A stretch of 9,685 nucleotides of DNA, from positions 1-9,685 of the forward strand of contig CAKZQX010001094.1 of NCBI GenBank assembly GCA_937141995.1, given 5' to 3'. The position numbers and the translations under genes were made by a program. The notes beneath the pieces are model-generated. The model ran no database searches. It worked only from the letters and a program-made list of their open reading frames with translations, and was not told where the DNA came from. This document shows, one piece after another, positions 1-5,761 of the stretch (position 1 is its first letter; every line of letters begins with the position of its first letter). The DNA is from an uncultured Chloroflexaceae bacterium. GTDB taxonomy: Bacteria > Chloroflexota > Chloroflexia > Chloroflexales > Chloroflexaceae.

Positions 1-674
1 CGGTCGGTATGGACAAGGCGCTGATGAAGGCGGCCTTCGCGGCAGCAGATCTGCCCCTGCTGCCCTGGTCGCTGGTGCGCCGTATGGATTGGCAACGCAA
101 CCCGGAGCAGATTTACGCGCAGATTGAAACGCAGTTAGACTACCCGCTGTTCGTTAAGCCGGCGAATATGGGCAGCAGCGTCGGGATTAGCAAAGCATGC
201 GACCGGGCCGGCCTGGAGGCCGCCCTGGCAGAAGCCGCCCGCTACGACCGGCGGATTGTGGTAGAGCAAGGCATTCCCGCCCGCGAGATCGAGGTGAGTG
301 TTCTGGGCAATGACGAGCCGGAAGTCAGTCTGCCCGGTGAGGTGACGCCCTCGGGCGAGTGGTACGACTATGCGGCCAAATACCTGAGCGGGCAGTCGGC
401 GATTACCATCCCGGCCCCCCTCAGCGCCGAGCAGACAGAAATGGTACGGTCACTTGCGCGCCGGGCATTTATTGCCGTTGATGGATCGGGGTTAGCCCGG
501 ATCGACTTCCTGCTCGACAAGGAGAGCGGCGCGCTCTGGCTCAACGAGATTAACACCATGCCGGGCTTCACCTCCATCAGCATGTATGCCAAGATGTGGG
601 CCGCCAGTGGCCTGGCGTACAGCGCGCTGCTGGATCGGCTGATTGAGTTTGCTCTGGAACGGGCGACAAGGTAA
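1..674 (+). CDS. ddl: D-alanine--D-alanine ligase, 3' part (5' end outside window)
   Basis: This is the C-terminal part of an ATP-grasp ligase that joins two D-alanines for the peptidoglycan stem peptide in the cytoplasm. The frame is open to the left edge (Val-Gly precede the Met at 9), and MDKALMK matches an internal Ddl segment, so the true start lies upstream. About 224 residues are visible of a protein that usually has 300-370. Visible motifs are [15 protein letters not shown] (ATP-grasp lysine and glycine-rich loop), [19 protein letters not shown] (the omega-loop Tyr typical of D-Ala-D-Ala rather than D-Ala-D-Lac enzymes), RIDFLLD, and [16 protein letters not shown] (Mg-binding Glu/Asn and the substrate-binding tail). 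The gene ends in TAA, 78 bp before the ATG of ftsQ, as expected for the dcw cluster. Family assignment is secure; only the N-terminus is missing. Confidence 0.95.
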   Translation, partial: VGMDKALMKAAFAAADLPLLPWSLVRRMDWQRNPEQIYAQIETQLDYPLFVKPANMGSSVGISKACDRAGLEAALAEAARYDRRIVVEQGIPAREIEVSVLGNDEPEVSLPGEVTPSGEWYDYAAKYLSGQSAITIPAPLSAEQTEMVRSLARRAFIAVDGSGLARIDFLLDKESGALWLNEINTMPGFTSISMYAKMWAASGLAYSALLDRLIEFALERATR

Positions 675-682
675 CAGGTTAA

Positions 683-710
683 CAGTCAGGAATCAACGAT
701 CAGGAATCTC
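683..710 (+). repeat. Degenerate intergenic repeat, copy A (ddl-ftsQ spacer)
   Basis: The spacer contains cagtcaggaatcaacgatca followed by ggaatctc, in which the unit tcaggaatc appears twice. It aligns with copy B after ftsQ, with the reverse complement of copy C before ftsZ, and with a stretch inside the amidohydrolase gene. It resembles short tandemly repeated intergenic sequence made of 7-8-bp units. No function is evident. Confidence 0.5.
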
Positions 711-752
711 TCTTCTTTTACATCCTCTTTCATCTCCTGATCCTTGCACATA

Positions 753-1592
753 ATGCGACCAGTAGATTACAAATCGACAACCGCACAAAAGCGTACGCCG
801 GCACGTCAGCCAAAACGTGCGAATTCTCGCCGTGAGCGCAGCAGTCCCCAGGCGCGACCCGGGCTGCGGCGGACCCTGTTGGAGTTGATCAAGTCGGGCC
901 AACTCTTGAGCTTTTGTCTCTTTCTCGTGACAATGTGGGTGCTCTACCATCTGTTCACCTCGCCCCAGTTCAATATTCAGGCGGTGGACGTGCATGGGAA
1001 TAATGCGCTCAAGACCGAGATTATTGTTGAGATGTCGGGCCTGCAGGGTGTGCCGATCTGGTTTGTCAACGCTGATGCAGTCGCCCAGCGGTTGCTCCAG
1101 AATGCCTATGTGGAGCAGGTGAGCGTAAATGTAACGCTGCCGGATCATGCCAGCATCGGCATTGCCGAGCGAAAACCGGAGGTGCGCTGGCAACTCAACG
1201 GCATGCACTATCTGGTAGACAGCAGCGGCGTGGTGCTTGATGTTGCGCAGGCTCCCCCGGAACCGGGGACGCTGGTTATTATGGACACGACCGTGCATAA
1301 TCTCGAACCGGGGAACTGGGTGGATGCGGATGCGATTCAGCTTGCACAAGTACTGGCGTTGCGTCTGCCGAGTGAACTTGACTTCATGCCTGCCGGCATT
1401 GGATGGGATATTGGCCTGGGTGTCTTCATTACATCGGATAGCGGTCAGAAGATTATTTTTGGACAGTCAGACAATCTTGACCGTAAACTGGCGGTTCTGA
1501 ATTTCCTGCTCAACGATGGAACTGCGTTTACCTATTTGGATCTACGACCATCCAATCCTTTTTACCAGAATTCAAGCGCCGATAGTCAGTAA
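753..1592 (+). CDS. ftsQ: Cell division protein FtsQ/DivIB (POTRA domain)
   Basis: A bitopic division protein of 279 residues. The cytoplasmic N-terminus (about 1-48) is very basic. One membrane segment lies near residues 50-69 (LLSFCLFLVTMWVLYHLF). A POTRA-type domain (about 73-140) begins FNIQAVDVHGN and contains the typical VSVNVTLPDHASIGIAERKPEVRW signature split over 124-146. A beta domain with YLVDSSGVVL follows. In the family this protein sits in the divisome and links septal peptidoglycan synthases to the FtsZ ring. I chose ATG 753; an in-frame TTG at 744 would add three residues, and neither has a good Shine-Dalgarno (the upstream stretch is pyrimidine-rich). The position between ddl and ftsA supports the call, since sequence conservation in FtsQ is always low. 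The last three codons, agt cag taa, belong to the intergenic repeat described separately. Confidence 0.9.
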   Translation: MRPVDYKSTTAQKRTPARQPKRANSRRERSSPQARPGLRRTLLELIKSGQLLSFCLFLVTMWVLYHLFTSPQFNIQAVDVHGNNALKTEIIVEMSGLQGVPIWFVNADAVAQRLLQNAYVEQVSVNVTLPDHASIGIAERKPEVRWQLNGMHYLVDSSGVVLDVAQAPPEPGTLVIMDTTVHNLEPGNWVDADAIQLAQVLALRLPSELDFMPAGIGWDIGLGVFITSDSGQKIIFGQSDNLDRKLAVLNFLLNDGTAFTYLDLRPSNPFYQNSSADSQ

Positions 1593-1608
1593 TCAATCGT
1601 CGGTAGCT
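1584..1608 (+). repeat. Degenerate intergenic repeat, copy B (ftsQ-ftsA spacer)
   Basis: The sequence agtcagtaatcaatcgtcgg and the following tagct align with copy A (agtcaggaatcaacgatcag). The repeat overlaps the FtsQ stop codon, so it encodes the final Ser-Gln and the stop. The rest of the spacer (1609-1660) shows only a purine-rich ribosome-binding stretch (agagagaagg) just before ftsA. Confidence 0.5.
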
Positions 1609-1660
1609 CAATGCCTGCTTCCTGGTTACGATCACTGGCTATTGACGAAGAGAGAAGGTT

Positions 1661-2908
1661 ATGCAAAGAACCATCGTCGGCATTGATGTCGGAACGACGA
1701 AGGTCTGCACCATTGTCGCACAGGTAAAAGATAGTGGCAGAGTGAATATTCTTGGTGTTGGTTTAACTCCTAGTAAAGGCCTGGACCGAGGGGTCGTCGT
1801 CAACATCGATGATGCAATAAATGCTATCTCCAACAGTGTCGAGAAAGCCGAACGACTCAGCGGTTACCGCATTGGGACGGCTTTCGTTGGGGTAGCCGGG
1901 CGACATATCTCTTCGCTCAACAGTCGGGGGGTCGTGGCAATCGGTCGGCCTGATCACGAGATCACCCGGAATGATATTGCCCGCGCGGTGGAGGCAGCGC
2001 AGGCGGTAGCCCTCCCCACACAGCGCGAAGTTATTCATGTGATTCCGCGTGCCTATGTTGTTGATGGGCACGAAGGCATTCGTGACCCGGTCGGAATGAG
2101 CGGCTATCGCCTCGAAGTTGAGACCCACATTGTCACCGGCGAGGTGATGGCGATCCAGAATTTGATCAAGAGCGTGCAGCGGGCCGGGGTGGAGATTGAT
2201 GACCTGGTGTTGCAACCCCTGGCTTCGGGCGAAGCTGTGCTGACTGAGGAGGACAAAGATCGGGGCGTGATGTTGGTGGATATCGGCGGAGGTACCACCG
2301 ATATTGCAATCTTTATTCAAGGAGGTATCTGGCACACAAGTGTCATCCCGGTAGGCGGAAATCATTTTACCAATGACCTTGTGTATGTCTTGCATACGCC
2401 CCACAACACGGCTGAGTATCTGAAATTACGTTATGGCAGCGCCATTGGTGACGATATGCAAGACGATACGCTCATCGAAGCCGATACGCTTATGGCGGGG
2501 GAACAACAAAAGATTAGCCATACCGTGCTCAACCAGATTCTGCAGTCGCGGGCCGAGCAGATTGTGGAACTGCTCTACAACGAGATCCGGCGCAGTGGGT
2601 ATGATGGCCTGTTGCCCGCCGGCATTGTGCTGACCGGGGGCTGTGCCCAACTGCCCCGCTTTGATGAGTTGATCCGCGAAATGCTCGGTATTCCCGTACG
2701 GGTGGGTGTGCCGACCGGGTTGACCGGCCTGGCGGATGCCATCGACAGTCCACCCTATGCCACGGGCGTCGGGTTGTTACGCTGGGGCGCGCGCCATGGC
2801 CAGGCGATGGCAACCCTTACCCAGTCCGGCACGGCGGAGCGGAATGGCGGCGGCTGGGGGAACGCATATGAGCGCGTGAAGAGTTGGCTGCGTGAGTTTT
2901 TACCATGA
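1661..2908 (+). CDS. ftsA: Cell division protein FtsA
   Basis: An actin-like ATPase of 415 residues, the normal family length, which tethers FtsZ filaments to the inner face of the membrane. In order: phosphate-1 motif IVGIDVGTTKVCTIVA (5-20); the FtsA-specific 1C/SHS2 domain (about 84-163), with the SRGVVAIG and RDPVGMSGYRLEVETHIVTG signatures; phosphate-2 motif VMLVDIGGGTTDIAIF (203-218); the adenosine-binding motif GIVLTGGCAQLPRF (321-334); and a C-terminal amphipathic helix (about 401-414, AYERVKSWLREFL) after a Gly-rich linker, which is the expected membrane-targeting sequence. ATG 1661 follows a purine-rich stretch (gagagaagg) at short spacing, and the first residues match the family N-terminus. 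It lies 68 bp after ftsQ and 85 bp before ftsZ, consistent with one operon. Confidence 0.97.
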   Translation: MQRTIVGIDVGTTKVCTIVAQVKDSGRVNILGVGLTPSKGLDRGVVVNIDDAINAISNSVEKAERLSGYRIGTAFVGVAGRHISSLNSRGVVAIGRPDHEITRNDIARAVEAAQAVALPTQREVIHVIPRAYVVDGHEGIRDPVGMSGYRLEVETHIVTGEVMAIQNLIKSVQRAGVEIDDLVLQPLASGEAVLTEEDKDRGVMLVDIGGGTTDIAIFIQGGIWHTSVIPVGGNHFTNDLVYVLHTPHNTAEYLKLRYGSAIGDDMQDDTLIEADTLMAGEQQKISHTVLNQILQSRAEQIVELLYNEIRRSGYDGLLPAGIVLTGGCAQLPRFDELIREMLGIPVRVGVPTGLTGLADAIDSPPYATGVGLLRWGARHGQAMATLTQSGTAERNGGGWGNAYERVKSWLREFLP

Positions 2909-2940
2909 TAATACAGGCAGCAGGCAGGGGGAATACCACC

Positions 2941-2975
2941 TTCTGATTGTTGCTTTCTGACTACTGATTTCTGAA
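2941..2975 (-). repeat. Degenerate intergenic repeat, copy C, inverted (ftsA-ftsZ spacer)
   Basis: On the minus strand this reads ttcagaaatcagtagtcaga followed by aagcaacaatcagaa, which aligns with copies A and B but in the opposite orientation. The unit tcagaa(a)tcag recurs within it. It lies directly upstream of the ftsZ ribosome-binding site. A further small duplication (caggcag twice) lies at about 2914-2926. Confidence 0.5.
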
Positions 2976-2977
2976 CT

Positions 2978-2984
2978 AAGGAGG
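2978..2984 (+). promoter_or_regulatory. Strong ribosome-binding site of ftsZ
   Basis: AAGGAGG is a perfect Shine-Dalgarno core, 9 nt before the ATG at 2994. It is by far the best ribosome-binding site in the dcw part of the window. This fits the need for many more FtsZ than FtsA or FtsQ molecules per cell when all are made from one mRNA. Confidence 0.85.
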
Positions 2985-2993
2985 ATACGGCTT

Positions 2994-4205
2994 ATGGTTG
3001 CATACAATAACACAGATCTGACGCTGGAGAATTTTGCGCAGATCAAGGTTGTGGGCGTTGGTGGTGGCGGTAGCAATGCCATTGATCGGATGATCGCCGA
3101 GGGCGTCCAGGGTATTGATTTTATTACCGTTAATACGGATGCTCAAGCATTGATGCATGCGCTCTCGCCTGTGCGCGTGCGGATTGGTGATAAGTTGACG
3201 CGCGGCCTGGGTAGCGGGGGCAACCCGGTAATCGGCCAGAAGGCCGCTGAGGAGAACCAGGAGGATCTCTACGAGCAACTCAAAGGCGCGGACATGGTCT
3301 TTATCGCGGCGGGTATGGGTGGTGGTACCGGTACGGGCGCATCACCGATTATTGCCGGGGTAGCCCAGGATATCGGTGCGCTGACTGTCGGCGTTGTCAC
3401 GCGTCCCTTCACCTTCGAGGGTAACCATCGCCGCAAGATGGCCGAGCAGGGCATTGAGCAACTGCGCCCGGTGGTCGATACGCTGATTGTTATTCCTAAT
3501 GATCGCCTGCTGCAAACCGCCAGCAAGAATACCTCGATGGTCGAAGCCTTCCAGATGGCCGACAGCGTGCTGCTGCACGGTATCCAGGGCATCTCCGACC
3601 TGATCACGCAGAGCGGTCTGATTAATGTTGACTTCGCCGACGTGAAGACCATTATGTCGCAGGCCGGTTCGGCGCTGATGGCAATCGGCCGGGGATCGGG
3701 TGACAACCGCATGGTCGATGCCGTCAACCAGGCGATTGCCAGCCCCTTACTCGAAGTTAGCATCGACGGCGCGAAGGGTGTCCTCTTCAATGTCACGGGT
3801 GGCGAGGATCTGGGTATCCTGGAAGTCTACGAGGCTGCCGATATCGTGGCGAAGGCGGTTGACCCGGATGCCAACATTATCGTCGGCGCGGTGATCGACC
3901 CGAACCACGCGCCGGGTGAGGTGCAGATTACGCTGATTGCGACGGGGTTCGACCTGACAAAACCTAATGTGCAGCGCAACCGCTCCTACCCGGCGGGTGC
4001 GTCGCCGGCCGTTCCGCAGAATCAGCAGCCGCAGCCGGCTCCTGTCCAGGCCCAGCCACAGCCACAACCACAGCCGCAGCCACAGCCGCAGCCGCAGCCG
4101 CAGCCGCCCCGGCAGCCCCAGCCAAGCCGGGCCATGCCGAACTTCGGAAGCAGCGATGACCTGGACATTCCGCCCTTCCTGCGGAACCGCAACCGGGGAC
4201 GCTAA
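2994..4205 (+). CDS. ftsZ: Cell division protein FtsZ
   Basis: The tubulin-like GTPase that polymerises into the cytoplasmic Z-ring, 403 residues. Motifs in order: [14 protein letters not shown] (20-33, nucleotide base of the T1 loop); VNTDAQAL (46-53); the tubulin signature GGGTGTGA (109-116); [10 protein letters not shown] (134-143); and the T7 synergy loop [11 protein letters not shown] (211-221) with its catalytic acidic residues present. The globular core ends near 320. A disordered linker rich in Pro and Gln follows (about 325-385), including nine consecutive Gln-Pro pairs at 354-371. The C-terminal peptide [15 protein letters not shown] (389-403) is the conserved hook that binds FtsA and other partners. 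Start chosen at ATG 2994 behind a perfect Shine-Dalgarno. A strong separate promoter begins 20 bp after the stop, so ftsZ is probably the last gene of its operon. Confidence 0.98.
   Translation: MVAYNNTDLTLENFAQIKVVGVGGGGSNAIDRMIAEGVQGIDFITVNTDAQALMHALSPVRVRIGDKLTRGLGSGGNPVIGQKAAEENQEDLYEQLKGADMVFIAAGMGGGTGTGASPIIAGVAQDIGALTVGVVTRPFTFEGNHRRKMAEQGIEQLRPVVDTLIVIPNDRLLQTASKNTSMVEAFQMADSVLLHGIQGISDLITQSGLINVDFADVKTIMSQAGSALMAIGRGSGDNRMVDAVNQAIASPLLEVSIDGAKGVLFNVTGGEDLGILEVYEAADIVAKAVDPDANIIVGAVIDPNHAPGEVQITLIATGFDLTKPNVQRNRSYPAGASPAVPQNQQPQPAPVQAQPQPQPQPQPQPQPQPQPPRQPQPSRAMPNFGSSDDLDIPPFLRNRNRGR
4053..4106 (+). repeat. Hexanucleotide CAGCCR repeat encoding (Gln-Pro)9 in the FtsZ linker
   Basis: Nine in-frame units, all CAG/CAA followed by CCA/CCG, encode an uninterrupted Gln-Pro run at FtsZ residues 354-371; further QP pairs lie on both sides. 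The near-identical hexamers could change in number by slippage without shifting the frame. The run lies in the unstructured linker between the GTPase core and the C-terminal peptide. Confidence 0.9.
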
Positions 4206-4224
4206 ACTAGTTCTTATCGTTTTC

Positions 4225-4252
4225 TTGACAAACAGTTCAGGGCGATTATAAT
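4225..4252 (+). promoter_or_regulatory. Perfect-consensus sigma-70-type promoter after ftsZ
   Basis: TTGACA (4225-4230) and TATAAT (4247-4252) are separated by 16 bp; both boxes match the housekeeping consensus 6/6. Transcription is predicted to start near 4259. No credible large protein gene starts within the next 300 bp, so the promoter most likely drives a non-coding RNA or a long leader. Confidence 0.75.
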
Positions 4253-4265
4253 TTACTTCCCTTTA

Positions 4266-4298
4266 CAACGGGGAGGGGGCAAAGCCCTCTCCCCGTTG
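4266..4298 (+). other. Strong stem-loop at the predicted 5' end of the transcript
   Basis: A 15-bp GC-rich stem (caacggggagggggc paired with gccctctccccgttg, one wobble) encloses an AAA loop. No T-run follows on either strand, so it is a poor intrinsic terminator. It may still act as the end of the ftsZ operon mRNA, but its place about 7 nt from the predicted start site suits a stabilising 5' hairpin. Confidence 0.7.
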
Positions 4299-4418
4299 TT
4301 GCCCTACGGCGTTCGTACGATGTTGCGCCGTAGCAAGCAGACGAAGGGAGTGTAAATCATTTCTGTTCTTGTATTGTCGGAAGATGAGGTTAGTGTGCCT
4401 GAGTAGTGGAGCCCCCCT

Positions 4419-4577
4419 ATGAAACCACGCCGCTGGTACAGCAGTCCGGAAGTCAATCCTACCCCGCAGTTACCGCCGGTGTGTCCCAACGTTTGCCAGT
4501 TACATCTGCGCTACACCGGCAAAATTCGCGTCGAGCACGGCCCGGTCCTCAAACAGAGACCGGGTCGTGCTTTTTAA
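4419..4577 (+). CDS. Doubtful small ORF (52 aa) overlapping the terminator
   Basis: ATG 4419 opens a 52-codon frame starting MKPRRWYSSPEV and ending RPGRAF, with a possible weak Shine-Dalgarno (ggag at 4408-4411, 7 nt away). Its stop, TAA at 4575, begins at the last base of the terminator T-run. Its ATG overlaps the TGA of a 12-codon frame (4384-4422) as ATGA. I do not recognise the protein. A run of 52 open codons is not rare by chance at this base composition, and the overlap with terminator and stems favours RNA rather than protein as the conserved entity. Listed for completeness. Confidence 0.15.
   Translation: MKPRRWYSSPEVNPTPQLPPVCPNVCQLHLRYTGKIRVEHGPVLKQRPGRAF
4535..4575 (+). terminator. 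Intrinsic (rho-independent) terminator
   Basis: The 13-bp stem GCACGGCCCGGTC (4535-4547) pairs with GACCGGGTCGTGC (4558-4570), with one G-T wobble and a 10-nt loop region, and is followed at once by TTTTT (4571-4575). This is the clearest terminator in the window. It would end the transcript begun near 4259 and insulate the HMG-CoA-lyase gene from upstream transcription. Confidence 0.9.
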
Positions 4578-4578
4578 G

Positions 4579-4607
4579 TTGACAACCCTCTCCAGTAGCC
4601 GTACCAT
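4579..4607 (+). promoter_or_regulatory. Sigma-70-type promoter for the HMG-CoA-lyase gene
   Basis: TTGACA (4579-4584, 6/6) and TACCAT (4602-4607, 4/6) are separated by 17 bp, directly after the terminator T-run. A start near 4614 would give a 5' leader of about 50 nt for the gene at 4665. Confidence 0.6.
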
Positions 4608-4608
4608 G

Positions 4609-4627
4609 TATTAACGAAGCGTTAATA
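4609..4627. promoter_or_regulatory. Perfect inverted repeat, probable operator
   Basis: TATTAACG, a 3-bp spacer AAG, and CGTTAATA form a perfect palindrome with 8-bp arms. It starts two bases after the -10 box and covers the expected transcription start of the HMG-CoA-lyase gene, a classical place for a dimeric repressor. The regulator family cannot be told from the site alone. Confidence 0.55.
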
Positions 4628-4664
4628 TCGGCCCATACTATCCTGTTGCGGTGAAAGGTATGCG

Positions 4665-5600
4665 ATGACGGTAGCGAGCGGTGCGCTCCCGCGCTTACCC
4701 AGGCGTGTGAGCATTCGCGAAGTGGGGCCGCGTGATGGGCTGCAAAACGAAGCAATCATCCTGGCAACGGACGATAAGCTGCGCCTGATCAATGCACTCG
4801 CGGCCACCGGCCTGACCTGGATTGAGGTCGGGTCGTTTGTGCATCCCCAGCGTGTCCCGCAGATGGCCGATACCGCCATGGTATGCGCCCGCCTGCCGCG
4901 CCGTTCGGGTATCACCTACAGCGTAATTGCGCCCAATGTCACAGGTGCGCGCCGCGCACTGGAGGCCGGGATTGATAGTGTGGAAGTCTTCCTCAGCGCC
5001 AGCGAAAGCCATAACCAGCGCAATCTCAATATGGATATCGCCCAGTCGTTACGCACCGTCACTGCGATGGCGGCGCTCTTGCGTGAGGCGGGGCACCCCT
5101 TTCAGGCAACGCTGTCGGTGGCGTTTGGCTGTCCCTTCGAGGGCGCTGTGCCGCTGGAACGGGTACTGGAGTTGTGTGGTCATCTGCTGGATCTGGGGAT
5201 TGCGCAACTGACGCTGGCCGATACGGCCGGGATGGCGCATCCCCGGTTGATCCAGCAGCTCGGGTGGGCGTTTCACGAACGCTTCCCCCGTCACCGGCTG
5301 CGCCTGCATCTGCATAATGCGCACGGCGCGGGGTTAGCCAATGTGCTGGCGGCTCTCCAGATCGGTGTTACCGCCTTTGACAGCAGCATCGGTGGTATCG
5401 GTGGTTGCCCGATAGCGCCCGGTGCGCCCGGCAATCTCTGCACCGAAGATCTGGTACATATGTTGCATGCAATGGACATTGACACGGGAATAGACCTCCA
5501 CGCGCTGATAGACTGCACCCGCATGCTGGAGCATCTGCTTGGCCGCGAAGTGCCGGGCCAGACAATCAAGGCGGGAGTATGTACGCATCTTACGGGGTAG
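4665..5600 (+). CDS. mvaB: Hydroxymethylglutaryl-CoA lyase family protein
   Basis: A 311-residue DRE-TIM metallolyase of normal family length, expected to split 3-hydroxy-3-methylglutaryl-CoA into acetoacetate and acetyl-CoA, the last step of leucine breakdown. Visible motifs: REVGPRDGLQNEA (18-30, catalytic Arg23 and Asp24); IEVGSFVHPQRVPQMADT (53-70); the VFLSASESHNQRNLN stretch (108-122); VAFGCPFEG (152-160); metal ligands in LHLHNAHG (His215, His217); and the signature loop GGIGGCPIAPGAPGN (243-257) with catalytic Cys248 and Asn257. ATG 4665 lies 7 nt after GAAAGG; an ATG at 4660 is out of frame and stops at once. It has its own promoter with an inverted repeat. A related acyl-CoA substrate (for example a citramalyl-CoA type) is possible, because bacterial paralogues share all these residues. 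The symbol is tentative for that reason. Confidence 0.88.
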   Translation: MTVASGALPRLPRRVSIREVGPRDGLQNEAIILATDDKLRLINALAATGLTWIEVGSFVHPQRVPQMADTAMVCARLPRRSGITYSVIAPNVTGARRALEAGIDSVEVFLSASESHNQRNLNMDIAQSLRTVTAMAALLREAGHPFQATLSVAFGCPFEGAVPLERVLELCGHLLDLGIAQLTLADTAGMAHPRLIQQLGWAFHERFPRHRLRLHLHNAHGAGLANVLAALQIGVTAFDSSIGGIGGCPIAPGAPGNLCTEDLVHMLHAMDIDTGIDLHALIDCTRMLEHLLGREVPGQTIKAGVCTHLTG

Positions 5601-5688
5601 CCGGTAGACCAATGTACATTCACATCGGCGAGAGCAAGGCGCAGGTTGCCGCCCAATTGATATTGTTGAGAGCATGCCCGGTTCGATC

Positions 5689-5717
5689 TTGACGAAACGG
5701 CGTGATTACAATATTGT
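5689..5717 (+). promoter_or_regulatory. Possible promoter and palindrome upstream of the isomerase-like gene
   Basis: TTGACG (5689-5694) and TATTGT (5712-5717) are 17 bp apart. The -10 box lies within a perfect 10-bp palindrome, ACAATATTGT (5708-5717). The octamer ATATTGTT occurs at 5660-5667 and again at 5711-5718, 51 bp apart. The 161-bp gap after the lyase gene and the lack of a terminator there leave read-through possible as well. Confidence 0.4.
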
Positions 5718-5761
5718 TATGGCAAGATCTACGAGTAGTGTTAGTAGAAGCAGGTGCAGCT

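Larger units (their letters stand above)
4259..4575 (+). ncRNA. Putative structured non-coding RNA (about 317 nt), family not recognised
   Basis: The interval is bounded by a perfect-consensus promoter and an intrinsic terminator. It holds at least three further stems: 4266-4280 with 4284-4298 (15 bp, one G-T wobble, AAA loop); CTACGGCG 4304-4311 with CGCCGTAG 4326-4333; and GCCGGTGT 4475-4482 with ACACCGGC 4513-4520. I looked for hallmarks of RNase P RNA (GAGGAAAGTCCGGGC), tmRNA (tRNA-like 3' end with CCA), SRP RNA (GTCCGGAAGGAAGCAGCC) and T-box leaders (GGTGGNACCGCG) and found none. A 6S-like RNA cannot be excluded, but 317 nt is longer than usual. The alternative is a long attenuated leader for the HMG-CoA-lyase gene, which begins 90 nt after the terminator. 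Boundaries are predicted from the promoter and terminator, not observed. Confidence 0.55.

Noticed and set aside
693..1349. Long minus-strand frame (218 codons) opposite ftsQ
   Set aside because: It is antisense to a well-supported gene and its translation shows no domain; a shadow of codon bias. The same holds for long frames opposite ftsA, ftsZ, the isomerase-like gene and the amidohydrolase.
4266..4298. Intrinsic terminator of the ftsZ operon
   Set aside because: The stem is strong but lacks a following T-run and lies downstream of a strong promoter, so it is better seen as the 5' hairpin of the next transcript. It may still slow read-through.
4431..4470. Possible SRP RNA or RNase P core (agcagtccggaagtcaatcc)
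   Set aside because: It shares AGTCCGG/GTCCGGAAG with those RNAs, but the SRP loop GGAAGCAGCC and the RNase P GAGGAAAGTCCGGGC context are absent.
4304..4489. Minus-strand 61-codon frame in the ftsZ-lyase spacer
   Set aside because: It has no recognisable motif and runs through stems of the putative RNA.
5702..5761. Upstream GTG start (5702) for the isomerase-like gene
   Set aside because: It overlaps the candidate -10 box and adds 20 residues not expected in the family. ATG 5762 has AGGTG at suitable distance.
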